From Erigeron canadensis (lineage: Eukaryota > Streptophyta > Magnoliopsida > Asterales > Asteraceae): a stretch of DNA of 64,000 nt. The translations under genes and the position numbers were made by a program. The notes beneath the pieces are model-generated. The model did no database searches. It was not told the origin of the DNA and worked only from the letters and a program-made list of their open reading frames with translations. Below, piece after piece: positions 33,936 through 46,400 of the stretch. Each line of letters begins with the position of its first letter. Within the stretch, counting starts at the first letter, position 1. The DNA is taken from assembly GCF_010389155.1 (NCBI RefSeq), contig NC_057768.1, positions 11,220,501-11,284,500 of the forward strand, read 5' to 3'.

Positions 33936-36460
33936 CTAAGGTTCATAATCCGAATCTGAATCCGAATCTGACTCTGACTCTGAAGAAGTATGAGTTAACC
34001 CTGACTGTTCTTTCATTTGATCCCTAAGTGATCCTGGATCATAATAATTATCATAATCCATAATCTCTGCTCTAGCTCTCATATGAGCTTGTGGATCATA
34101 ACCCAATCTCTTTTCTAGTCTATGCACAATTACTGGGTGCAAATCTGACTCTGTAGAGGCATTGATAGTAGAATCAATCTTAGTTGACTCACTATCCTGA
34201 ATAGATTTTCCTTTGCTAAGATTTTCTTTTTCATTATGATTATGAGGATCATTCACTATCACCCTTTCTATTCTATCAGAATTAGAATCGGAGTTACCTG
34301 AATTGGAATCTTCCCCATCATCATTGTTATCTGGATCATCAGGATCTGCATCTGGAGCGGTCATCACAGCTTTGCCTTTATCTTGAGTCCTAGAAGTACT
34401 AGCACCAGCTGTACCAGCAATCTTTGACTCTCTTTGTCTTGATGACTCCCCCTGAATATCTGCAGTCTCTATATCCATAGCATCATCAGCAGTATCTTGA
34501 CCTTGACCTTGATCTCTATTCTCTGGCTCACCAACAGATGGTTGTGCTTGATTAGGACCTTGAGCTGGATCTTGATCTTCATGATCATCATCTCTTGACT
34601 TCCTTGCTAGCTCATCATCCGTACAACCACTCTTATCTCCCCCTTGAGCCAAGAATTGGTCAAGTCTAGAACCAAGAGAATGAACAAGAGCTGTCATTAT
34701 GTCCATCTCTTCCTGATGCTTAGCAGCTTGGAGCTTTAGCTGACTCTCCAAAGCTGTAACCCTCATCTCCAACATCCTCTTCTCTGAAAATAAACGACTC
34801 AACTGCACTTGAACCGGAGCAACTGGACGTGACGTGGAAGCAACATCAGATGTAGAGGCCTGAGGTGGCATCGTAGCTTCAAATGAAGGCATACGAGCAC
34901 TGAAAGTTCCTGTGGGAGGCATCTGTGGTCTTTGCAGAGGAGCCAACAGATGTCCTATGACAGTAGAAACAGGAAATGTCGCCTGAATAGGAGCAGACGA
35001 AGGCCTAGGAGCAACAAGTGTCGGCTCTAGCTCTTGACGAACTGTAGACTCCGGAGCAGTAGGAATCGTAACAGTTGTAGCCTCAGTAACAACTTGTGCG
35101 CGAGAACCAATACCCCTTATTATAAACTTTGGTCTCGACCTTCTCTCCTCAACAGTAACACCAGTAGAAGGAGCAGACACAGAAGCAGGAATCTCAGAGA
35201 CAGAAGCTCTTAAAGCAACCAATGGAGTATCACCAACAGAAGGTGCATGAGACCTCTCCATGGCTTCAGAATAAGCAGCAAACTCTCCATCAACCTCAGC
35301 TTGAGATCTTGCATGTCTTCTTCTTCGCTTCAGCAGTCTTTCTTCCTCTTCTTCATCTTCTGAATCCTCAACAACATTAACCGGGACTTCAGAAGGACCT
35401 ACATCAACATCAACTAGAGCAGAGGTAGAAGTAGAGACTCCAGTAGATGACGGTACAAGATTTGTAGGATCATCAATATCCTCCATGAGAGCATCTATAT
35501 CCGAATCATGCTCTAGATCACCAGCATACAGAGGAACATCATTGAGTCCCTCAAACTGATCAGCTCGTTCTTCATGAGGATCTTCTCGAGCCTGATCATC
35601 ACCAGCAGCAGCAGCAGCAATGGGTTCTTCATCTTCCCAACCTTGTCTGGGTGCAACATAGTTAGGATTAAGCAAATGTCCGAACAGAGGTGGATTATCA
35701 ACATGTAACGGAACATTTCCACCCGACAAGTGCTTCAAACTTTCAACAAATGCCTTATAAGTAAGACGACCTAAATTGAACGTAGGACCGTCAAATGGCA
35801 AATCAGCTGCGAAGTGATGAATTATGATCATCACAAATCTTGGAAATAGAAAGAATTTTTTGTCTGTACCAAATGACCTCAACTGCTTCTCCAAATTATT
35901 AAAAATGTACTGAGAAAAGCTATATGGCTTGTTTAGCACCAAGACAACCATCTGAGAAGCATTTTGAATATTCATCTGGTCATAGCTTGTACTCCGATGA
36001 CTAATGGCCCTCAACAAATAGTAAGCAAGAAGCTTCCATTTGCCACGAAGATGATTCTGAAGTATGGGTGAAAAATAGCTCCAGGATACCCCATACGACG
36101 TAGAGCACCGTCGCAGAATTCCTCAGAAAACTCAGTCGGACCTTGCTCTATCGCGACATCACCCAAGTGTAATATCGACCGTAAGTCACCAGCCGAAAAT
36201 GAGAATGAACGTCCTCCAACAGTAGTGCGAATGTATGTATGAGCACCCATCTGCACTGAACGGGCTGAGTTCCAAAACTCCCGAATGAGACTTATCACCA
36301 ACGGAGGGTTCTCTGTTACTGCAAACTGAACACGAGAACGTGCAAGAAATTGTAGGACACCTTGAAACTCTGAAGTGCACCTTGTCTGTGTAATGCTGAG
36401 ATCGAGTGCAACATTGTGCTCCTTGACGAACACATGAGCATTAGTACCTTGTCCTGCCAT
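33936..36460 (-). pseudogene. S4 ORF3, env-position protein (one frameshift)
   Basis: About 840 codons from ATG 36460 (MAGQGTNAHVFVKEHN), directly behind a splice acceptor. The N-terminal domain (residues 1-260) includes LVISLIREFWNSARSVQMGA, FSFSAGDLRSILHLGD and GPTFNLGRLTYKAFVESLKH, resembling the putative plant transposon protein domain of S2 and S5 ORF3 in layout. Then come acidic and Ser/Thr/Pro-rich linkers, a coiled coil (RMLEMRVTALESQLKLQAAK), a polar region and an SDSDSDSDYEP end. A one-base shift near 36020 breaks the frame. No signal peptide or membrane helix belongs to it, so it is unlikely to be a true envelope. Role unknown. Confidence 0.8.
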
Positions 36461-37164
36461 ACCTGCACAAAAACAGACAAAAATGACAAGAAAAACAAAA
36501 ATTAAAAATAGGGTTTTGGCTCGTTTGCTTCGTGATGACGTCATCACGAGGAGGATTTCCTTCGTCGTGACGTCAGCACGAGCCAAGCATGAAACCCAGA
36601 AACACGAAGTAAAAACATCTCCATATGATGTTAAAATTGATTAAAAAAAAAAAAAACATCATCGTGGACTTGTTTATGGTTCGTGGATGCCCAGAAAACA
36701 AAATCAAAACTAATTCGATGAACACGAAGTTGGTTCATGTTCTTCGTGTGAATAGTGACCGAAACACAAATTTCTTTGATTAATCTTGATTTAACACTTG
36801 TTTACTTAAAGTTTTGTTAGATTTAACATTTTTAAACATCAATTAATCCAATTGTAAGTCCAATTTAAGTCAAAATCATCAAAAATCAAAGATTTAATCC
36901 ATGGTTCGTCCTAGTTACTGTTCACGCGAAGAGGATTTAAAATTTGGGCATTATAACGACATGAAATCGTTAGTCCTTATAGTCAAAACATCAATAATCA
37001 ATCATAGATCGTGAAAGTACCAACAAATTTAAGTAACAAACACGAAAAGAGGATGAAATCGATCGAAAAGAGATACGAATAAATAGTCGCACGAAGGAGA
37101 GGAAGTTCGTGTGGTAATTTAGGGTTTAATTTTGGATAAAAGTAATTAATTAATGTTAAACCCG
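36461..37164 (-). other. S4 ORF3 5' leader with probable intron
   Basis: Lies between the TATA box and ORF3. Its 3' end is a pyrimidine-rich stretch, TTTTTGTCTGTTTTTGTGCAG, on the minus strand with the acceptor CAG at 36463-36465, two bases before ATG. It contains the palindrome CGTGATGACGTCATCACG (36531-36548) and a further TGACGTCA (36568-36575). The splice donor is not certain. Confidence 0.5.
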
Positions 37165-37254
37165 TATTTATATTCGAATCACTATGGGCCGGACCGAAGA
37201 CTAACTTCTTGGGCTTCGTGATGACGTCAGCGCGAGGCATGCTGACGTCAGCAT
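37165..37254 (-). promoter_or_regulatory. Candidate S4 ORF3 promoter
   Basis: TATAAATA at 37165-37172 in the context GAATATAAATACGGG. Upstream are GGCCCAT and GCCCAA motifs (37183-37215) and two TGACGTCA octamers (37222-37229 and, in a 16-bp palindrome, 37239-37254). The same order (TGACGTCA palindromes, GCCCA motifs, TATAAATAC) occurs in the S4 LTR, so this promoter may have been copied from an LTR. Confidence 0.55.
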
Positions 37255-37449
37255 GAGGTGATTTCGAATTTTCAGGTTTTCAACCACATAAGCTTCATTC
37301 CTTAGCCAAATTTCACGAATTTTCCAGAAATTTAAAGAAGGAAAAATTCTAGAAATTCCAGAAACATAAACCTGTAGATACTCGTTACTAAGAACCTGTA
37401 TCTACTCGAATATGCTATCGTAAATCATCCGTACTAACTTGTCATCACA
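37255..37449 (-). other. S4 spacer left of the solo LTR
   Basis: AT-rich non-coding DNA upstream of the ORF3 promoter. It contains two AGAAATTCCAGAAA-like repeats near 37325-37370. No gene seen. Confidence 0.5.
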
Positions 37450-37454
37450 ATAAT

Positions 37455-38251
37455 TGTAAGTCTCAACTATTACTAGATGGGTGCTGAAGACACCTCTATG
37501 TCAATGGTGAGTGAACTTTGCAACACAATCAATTAATCTGGAAATGACCAGTTTAGATTGATTGTGTACCAGGTTAACTGGAGTTAATATATTAAGGTGA
37601 CAGAATGTGTAAGTCAATGCAATGTAATAATATAAAAGGCAAGTATATAAATTGGTGAGACAATATGTAATTTTCAAGTGTATTTTATTTATTGATTGTT
37701 TAAATAAAATACAAGGTTGTTGCGGAACGCACAAATACACTGATTGTATTTTATTTTCAAGTGTATTATTTATTGGGATCTCAACTTCTACGTACAAATA
37801 TGGTTGACAGCACACAAAAGTATTGTTAAATAATCCTTTGTGTGTGCAAAATAAAGTAAGACAAAAGGTTACTTTATTCAACCACTCTACATCTTTGCAC
37901 TTTTATCCAGAGACAAGATTATTGTCCGGTTAAAAGGATGTAGTGTAAAAGGTCCTCCTCGTAATCAGTGTAAAGCTTTGTAAGAGCATTTACACTAGAG
38001 GATTCTCCAGTTGATTGATCTGGTAGATTGTCAACTGGGCTTCACTGCCATTGCCAATCTCTGTCTTCCATTTGTTGTCTTCGACTTCAACTGGAAGGTC
38101 TTCAGATTCTAGTCTTCAGATCTCAACTGGAGGAAGTCATCAGTTGCTAAAACTGTACAATGTAACTGGACTTCTAATATTTCGGACAATTCTGCATTCT
38201 CTCCAGATGTCGCTGGAGAGCTCCAGTTTATATCTTAAACTGGACCTAACA
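37455..38251 (-). repeat. Solo LTR inserted in S4
   Basis: 797 bp with TG...CA ends (minus strand TGTTAGGTCCAGTTTAAG at 38251, plus strand TGTAAGTCTCAAC at 37455) and a perfect target duplication ATAAT (37450-37454 and 38252-38256). Same superfamily start as the S1/S2/S5 LTRs and close to the fragment at 7969-8614. An internal repeat of TTTTCAAGTGTATT occurs near 37670 and 37752. A single LTR with a TSD indicates recombination between two LTRs. Confidence 0.93.
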
Positions 38252-38256
38252 ATAAT

Positions 38257-40116
38257 GTATCAAATAAATCTTACATTATTATCTTGACATAAGATCGATC
38301 ATTTCTTCATTGATGTTTAACTCAACAATGCAAATCATTTTAATGTAAGTTTGCATTACAATATATCAAAATATCATATCAACAACCTATCACATTACAT
38401 CTTAGGTTGTGATCTTGATAATACAATGGTAACCTATCACTCTAAGTCTTAGGTTAAATACAAGACAATCCATCCTTGTAACACAGTTCTTGTAATTTTT
38501 GTAGAAGCAATTTCTGAGACGCTTTTATTGTCCGTCGCAATGCAATTCCAATAACCAAGCGAAAACAATTTTGCCTTCAATCACAATCTGAAATTTTTGA
38601 TGCCAACTACATTTAAAATGAGTAACCTGCATACTTAACAAACTTCATCAATGCATCAAAAACAACAATAAAAGTATCATAAATATGCAAAACAACCAAA
38701 AAGCTTAACCTAGCAATCATTGCAAGATCTAAGGCAAGTCCAATCTTTGTCAAGCATACTTATCAACCACAAACAATTGAAATTTCAAAAATTTACTTGA
38801 AACACATTCAAAAATATTTTGACTTTTCAATTTTCAAAACATTTCATTTTCTAAATTAAACAACTTATGTATTAATTAGAGAATCCATCTTTTAAACATT
38901 TATACTGTAAGCAACAAGACTTATATAATTCACTAAGAATTATAACTTTTCATGCTTATTAACTCTCTCGTGCAATAAGAACTAGTTTTACACACAAACT
39001 GACACTTATTACAAGATTAAAAATAAAAAGAAACAAAATAAAAATAAAAATAAACTAAGCTACTTAATTTATTTACAAGAAATTCTAAGTTTCAACAGAT
39101 TAGATCAGATTAGCATTTACATAAGTCTGCAAGTGAGAAATAATTCTCTTATTATTAGTTATGAACAGTGATTCAACCACGATTACCGGTATATTTGTCC
39201 TCTTAAACACTCGGTACTTCCAGTTTCCTTTGAATTATGACACTTTCGACATACCCTGGCCAAGGACAGTCACCATGTAACCCGAGTAACCTAATATGCC
39301 ATTGAATAGTTTGCGAACTTATGTGACCCACATTCAGATATATACTTCCGTAATCGATACAAGCACTAAGATAACAAATATTCAATATATATTCAAAAAA
39401 CATCCTTAACAAATCATGAGACACTTTTTCGATAACAAAATTCAATTACTTTGTGATTTAACATAATTGCTTTTGCATTTCATTATTTATAAGGAACCTG
39501 TGATTTTCTATGAGACCCATGTAGCGAACTTTCTGACAACCTATCCCAAGTTGGAAGCTTTAGGTAGGCTAGGTATACAAAGACACCCCGAGGACATACT
39601 TGTCCGAATCTCAAAGACCACATTAGCCCCTTAATTTTCATTCATTTCATTTGCATAAACAATATCACATTTAACTTTCATGCTCATGATTGGTAGAGGT
39701 TTTTGCCTATACATTGAACAAATCTTATAGTAATGCTAGATCTTTCACAAAATTTAAGGACTAGATCAATTCATTACTGAAAAGCAAGCATTCTCAGCCA
39801 TATATCTGAATATGTTTCCCACAAGAACATTGTATAATTTAAGTTCAGATTAAGGAAACCTTGCTACTTTGTGTCTACCAATATATCCCAAATTGTAATC
39901 ACTGAACTAAGCAGTTATATTACGATTAAGCAGACTTAAAAGCTAAGTATCCTCACTTCTAATCATCTGACAACATTAACTTAAATCTCCCCATATTTTG
40001 TCATTTTCTCATTTTTCACATTTTTATGATTTTCATGACACTAAGAATTCTTTTTGTATTTTTATGACTCTAGCTATTTACAGACACAAACTTACAAAAT
40101 TAGTTCTTTGAGAGAT
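38257..40116 (-). other. S4 post-pol spacer
   Basis: 1.86 kb of AT-rich DNA between RNase H and the solo LTR, without a supported gene. It has a PPT-like minus-strand tract ATATGGGGAGATTT near 39985-39998 and short repeats of AACCTATCACNNTANNTCTTAGGTT (38383-38460). A weak 80-codon open frame at 39203-39445 has no recognisable domain. Confidence 0.6.
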
Positions 40117-43100
40117 TTAATATGAATCAGCATTCTTCATCCCATTGAGAAGAATTAACTTCTCAAATCGAGTCTTATCAAATGCTTTGGTATACAGATC
40201 AGCTAAATTATCATCGGTTATAACCTTTTCTAAATGAATTAACTTCTTTTGGGCACAATCACGCAAGAAATGATGTCTAATATCAATATGCTTGGTGACC
40301 TTATGCATGACAGGGTTATTTGTAATGTCTATAGCTGACTTATTGTCTATTCTAATAGGAGTACCAAGAAAATCCATACCGTAGTCACGAAGTTGTTGCT
40401 GAATCCACAATACCTGGGAACAACAGCTACCAGCAGTCATATACTCTGCCTCACATGAAGACTGAGCAACACATGTCTGCTTCTTGCATTGCCACGATAC
40501 TAATCTTCCTCCTAACAACTGACAACCTCCAGTCGTAGACTTTCTGTCATTGTTACAACCGCCAAAATCTGAATCAGTATATGCAACAAAATCAAACGTT
40601 CCTCCCATTGGATACCATAGACCAAGCCCTTGGTTTCCCTTAAGATAACGTAGAATACGTTTTGCTGCAGTCAAATGTGACTCTTTCGGACTAGCTTGAA
40701 ATCTAGCGCAAAGACAAACAGCGAACATAATATCTGGATGCGAAGCAGTCAGATACATCAATGAGCCAATAATAGCACGATAATAAGTTGCATCCACAAG
40801 TTCATCTTTCGGATCAAGAACTCCTAAACCATGATTTTGCTGAATAAGAGTACCATATGTCTTGGACTCTAGCATTTGAAACCTCTCCAAGATGTCATCG
40901 ACATACTTAGACTGTTGAATAAAGAATCCATCTTTCCGTTGATCTACTTGTAGTCCGAGGAAAAATTGTAATTCCCCCACAGCACTCATTTCAAATACAT
41001 TTTTCATGCTCATTTCAAACTCTTTGCACATTTTTATATTAGATGAACCAAAAATGATATCATCACGTAAACTTGTACAATTAGATAATCTCGCTTCTTC
41101 CACTTGATAAACAATGTGTTGTCTATCGATCCTCTTGTAAATTCATTTGTCAACAAATGTGTCGACAACTTTTCATACCACACTCTGGGTGCTTAATGCA
41201 ATCCATAAAGAGCCGTATCCAATCGATATGCTCTTCTTGGATAATTCGGATCTTCAAACCCCGGTGGTTGGTGAACATACACTTCTTCTTTAACTTCACC
41301 GTACACGAAGGCACTCTTAACGTCTAACTGATACACTTTTATACCTTTGAAGCTTGCAAAAGCTAAAAATAACCTTATAGCTTCAATCCTAGCAACTGGT
41401 GCAAAAGTTTCGTTATAGTCATATCCTTCTTGTTGTGCAAACCCCTGAACAACCAAACGTACTTTATTTCTAGTAATGATCCCTTTGTCATCTTGTTTGC
41501 ATTTATATACCCAACGAGTTCTAATTGGTTCTTTACCTCTAGGCACATCTACTAACTCCCAAACTCTAAGTTTTTCAAATTGAGCTAATTCTTCTTGCAT
41601 AGCTTCAACCCAACATGGATCTTGAAGTGCTGCCTTAACATTCTTAGGTTCTACTTTTGAAATGAAACCAGAATATAAACACTTAGTTATCAATCTAGTG
41701 TCTTTCACTTCACAAAACAAACTAGTGAGATCCTTATTCAACTGATTTCAAGTTCGAACAGGTTCTGTAGTATTTCCAAGAATATTTTCAACTGGGTGAT
41801 CCTTATTAATTCGATATTGAGGAACCGAATCAACATTCAAACTTTCTCCTAAATTTGTTTTAATTTGAAACTCAGGATAGCTGAAATCATCTTCCGATTC
41901 TTCAGAAATAGGATCATCATCAGGCAATCTAATCTTCGATGGAGTTGGTGGTGTAATGTTTACGGGTTCATTATTGTCTGAATCTATTGTCTTATCCTTG
42001 TCCTTACCACTTTCATCAACATCAGTAGTAGACTAAATGTTGGTTGGAGTAGTATCAACATTTCGAGTAAGTGGAAATGTAGGAGTATTATCCATGTGAT
42101 CTCTTAAAATAATCACATCATCAACTGTCTCAGGATCTGAATAAGAATCAGGACCATGTAGTGAACTAAACGCACTATCATAATCGAAGTTTTTGCCACT
42201 TCCAGAATGTATAGCGGGCTTATGACTGACAATCTTGACATTTGTTCCCAAATCAACTTTGCCGGTCTGTTTGTTGTAAACCCGTTGAATTAATGTTCCC
42301 GGTTTATAACCCATGAGAAATCCCTCTTCAACCTTTGAATCAAACTTTGACTGAGGTAGATACTTCAAGAAAGTACACGGTACACCAAATGGTTCAACAT
42401 TCTGTAAAGCTCATAACATGTCTTATTATGACGCTTAACTACAGTAACCCTATTTAAAATATGACAAGCTATATTCACCGCTTCCGCCCAAAACATAGTA
42501 GGAAGCCCTGAATCTGCAAGCATAGTTCTGGCTGTCTCGATTAGAGTCCTATTCTTCCTTTCAGCAACTCCATTCTGTTGTGGTTCATACGGAGAACTGT
42601 ATTGATGTTGGATTCCCTTTGACAAACAAAAGACATCCATCACATTATTCTTGAATTCAGTTCCATTGTCACTCTTGATTCTTTTAACACGAACTCCATA
42701 AATGTTTTCAGTTTCGACAAAGAAATTTATCAAAATCTGCGGAGTTTCATCTTTCGATTTAAGAAAGAATACCCATGAGAATCTCAAGTAATCATCAGTA
42801 ACTACCAAACAGTAGTACATCCCACCGATACTTCTTACATTTACTGGACCAAATAAATCCATGTGAAGTAACTCGAAAGGATTGGCAATAGAATTTTCTT
42901 GTTTCGGTTTTTGTGCAGACTTTTGTTGTTTACCTTTCAGACAAGGTACACATTTGTCTTCCATTCCAAACCGTTTCATGGGAACGCCGTCAATCAAACC
43001 ATGTTTGACAATGTCATTCATCTTTCGGAAATTGATATGTCCCATTCTTCTATGCCATAGTAAAGATTCAGATTCGTTTACTTTTGTTAATAAGCAAACA

Positions 43101-43442
43101 GACTCCTTTGGATCATCAACACCTAACACAAGGCCATAGATGTCTCTCTTCCTAGGAGCTTTCAGCAGAATCCAGTCTTCAGGAATAACATATCCTGGTT
43201 TCAATATAAGTGTTTCTTTCTCATTAAAATGGACACTGTTCCACATAATTGACTTTCTCCAGCGTAATCTTCCCATTGACAACATCACCTTGGCCTGAGA
43301 TGTTGCCGCCCTTGGGACCTGCGAAACTAACATATGAACCATTTACATCTTCATAATTGGACAAAACGTTCTTGTCCCCTGTCATGTGCCGAGAGCATCC
43401 ACTGTCAACATACCAAATACTGATAGGCTTCCTTGGTTCTCC
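40117..43442 (-). pseudogene. pol: S4 pol: protease, integrase, RT, RNase H (broken)
   Basis: The protease has the canonical WYVDSGCSRHMTG near 43380-43425. GAG-pre-integrase HHCC motif (LLWHRRMGHINF ... CVPCLKGKQ) and integrase core (HMDLFGPV, KSDNGTEF, NGVAERKNRTL) lie at 42365-43342. Next are the linker (42033-42368), RT start (41193-41741: WVEAMQEELAQFE, FAPVARIEAIRLFLAFASFK) and RT end plus RNase H (40117-41103: DDIIFGSSN, YLTASHPDIMFAVCLCARFQ, YTKAFDKTRFEKLILLNG). Breaks: frameshift near 42367; stops at 43443-43445, 42033, 41748-41750 and 41193 (GLH*APR); and one missing base within the YVDD catalytic codons near 41066. Confidence 0.93.
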
Positions 43443-43465
43443 CTACACATTAGACGATAAGATGG

Positions 43466-46400
43466 TTAGTTTCTGAAGGGAACCCAAACCTTCTGAGGTT
43501 TAGGTTTGCCGAATTCATCTCTAATGATCAATTCTGTCCAATATCCATCACTCTGTAATGGAGCCTTGGATGAAGATGGTGTCACAGACTGTTTCTTAGG
43601 TGAAGTGAAACGAGTCTTAGGAGGTGAATTCCTCGGTAAGTGAGTACCAAATCTAGGTTGACTCCCTAATCGATCATAGATTTTGTTGAGTCATCTTCCT
43701 AGGTGAATTACTCCTTTGAGGTGTATGAGAACGACTTGGACTTACACTACTAAAAGTAGTATTCTGTGAAGGTCCCTGTCATTTTGGAGTCTTAGATCTA
43801 TTATTATGAGCAACAATATCTGAGTCACTAGATCCTCCCGAAGACATACCCTTGTCAGGACATCTCCATTTCCTATTTGGACAACAACTATAAACATGTC
43901 CTACTTCATAACAATAGAAACAGGATTTTTTAGCTCTTGCTTTCTTAGCTTGAACATCAAACTCAGCTGAAGTCATGCCCAAATATTCCTTAAGTTCAAT
44001 TGTGGCTTACTCCTCTTTTGATAAACCAGTTGACTCATTTTTATCCGAAAAATGTACTTTCTTTTGAGAATTTTTATGAGTCTTGTATGGAGTTAAAGGG
44101 ACTTCACTAGACGTAGATTCATCCTTATTCCATACTTTATCAATCTTGTCATGATCGATCTTTTCAAAATCAATTTCATTTGATGTGAAAATAGTATCAC
44201 ATCCTTTCATTTTAAAACATTTAATGTTCTTATCTACAGGACAAGTTGACTTTACTTGACTAGATCCTTTAGAAGTACTAGCATCATAAATTCCATTCTT
44301 AGGATCCACTGGTTTAACAAATGAACTTTCAAGCTTATGTTTCTTGTTAAGCTCCTTAATTTTATCAATCGAGTTTTTAGAGCTTTTAGGGGTCTTTGGA
44401 TCAACATTAGGTTTTTCTAAAACAATTGGATCAATTTCACCACTGTCAATCTTTTCAGTAAGCTGTGATAGAGACTCTGTATAATTATCATTGAACATAC
44501 CTCTAACCTCATTATAACTCATACCCAAACTACTTTTATCTTTTGAATCCCGTGGTACAGGTTTTTGCATCTGCATTGATCGTATTAAATCAGATCCCCT
44601 AATTTGATCTTGTCTTGTATTAAGCTTAACTATCTCCAACTTTGCGTCAACTAATTCTTTCTCCTTTTTAGAAAAGTCTTCAGTTAGTTGAGCATATTGT
44701 TCATTTCCCACTTTTTCTATCAGAACTGACTCCTTTAGTTTTTCTTTTAATGCAAGAATATCCTTATCAGATGCACGAATCTTATCTTGATAAAGACTTT
44801 CTTGTTTTACCAAACCGGAATTTTTGGCAAACAAGGAGTCATTTTCCTTTTTAAACATGTTGTTCTGACTTGTTAAGTTAATAACTGACTTATTAAAAAT
44901 AAACACCTCAAGTTTTAAATCCGACACCATTCTACACACGTCAATTATAGAAGATAAAGAACAAGATACCTTTTGATCCGCAGCCTTGCAATCTGCCATG
45001 TATGCAACAAAGTCTTCAGTTGTCATACCTTTAGGTATCACGAAGTTCTTCATCTGCTCTTCAATGTTTTTCATGGAAATGTCATCAACAGGATTTGATG
45101 ACTCTTCCTTTTTCTTCAGATGCTTTTACTGTAGTCATTTGTTCACTCTCAGATCTTATTGTCTCAGCAACATTACACATATTCTTTTGTACTATCTCAG
45201 ATTCACTTTCTTCACTTGAGTACACAGCATAATCAATCGTTGCAGCTACCTCATCATATAATTCTACCATGTAGGCATGATTCGAGGTATCATCAGATTG
45301 TGTATCCCATTGATAAGTACCATCTGGATTCTGAACAACAACAGCCTTTGACTCCGAAAATGGTGACAAAACTGGCTGTTGTGGAGTAGCAGGATATGTA
45401 ATCATTGCTTGCGTCTTATGATTACTCGGAGTAATACCGCCTTGATTGTAATTTTGACGACCAACAACGGTATTATCAATCCTCTTAGGTCGTTGACACT
45501 CTCTTGCAAAATGACCAAATCCATCGCAATTATAACATTTCACCTTGGATTTGTCAAAGCCTTTAGTGCCATTACCTATAGGTCTCCCAGTTCTCTGAGT
45601 GAATCTTCTGACTTTAATAGTAAGCATAGCAAGCTGCCATTGTAGATCCATTTCTTCCAAATCATCAGGATCTATTTGATTGTAATCCTCATCATTTACT
45701 GCAGGATTAGTAATCTTTCCTCCAATAAATGCTTCATGAGCATTTCAAAAGGCTGAGTAAACACTCATTCTTCCTTCTGCATAACTCATACTCATTGGCA
45801 TAGAATGAAAAGATTGTACATTGCTCTTTACATTTGAATGTGTATTGTCATAAGCAACGTATCCAGCAATACCTTCAGCATCTACTATTGGTGTAGCTTC
45901 TGCACCACTTAGAAATGCATTGTTTCCTGAGTTGGAACTTGCTAAATGAACAGACTTAGCATGATATAAGGATGGATCTTTTGTAAAATCCGAGTGAGTA
46001 TCTTTAATCCTTCTCTTCATGTCTCTGTTCTTCAGCTTGGAGACTACCTTTTCAAAATCCCATGTACTGTATTCCTGATCATCTTGAAGTTGATGAACAT
46101 AATCAGTCCATGTCTTAGGCAGTGAATCCAAAAACTTATCAACTAGCTCAGTTTAAGGATAAACAACTTCAAAGTATGACAACTCAGTGGTCAAATGACT
46201 GAATCGAATAATAATCTCGCCAAGAGATTCCCCTTTCAGTCCATTAAAGGCTTCATACTGGCGCTTGAGAAGTTTGATACGGTTCTTCTTCAAAGTCACA
46301 TCGCCCTCACAATATCTTTCGAGAGCATCCCATAAATCCTTTGAAGTAGTGTACTTTTTAAACAAATGTACACTATCTTGAGGCAAGGCCATAGTAAGAG

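Noticed and set aside
36464..36512. Hydrophobic TLFLIFVFLVIFVCFC stretch as a signal peptide or membrane anchor of S4 ORF3
   Set aside because: The DNA is a pyrimidine-rich run ending in CAG directly before ATG, typical of an intron end. The upstream frame has no natural ATG at its start. I read it as intron, so ORF3 has no visible membrane segment.
39203..39445. 80-codon minus-strand frame in the S4 spacer
   Set aside because: No domain, not conserved in S3, typical chance length in this spacer.
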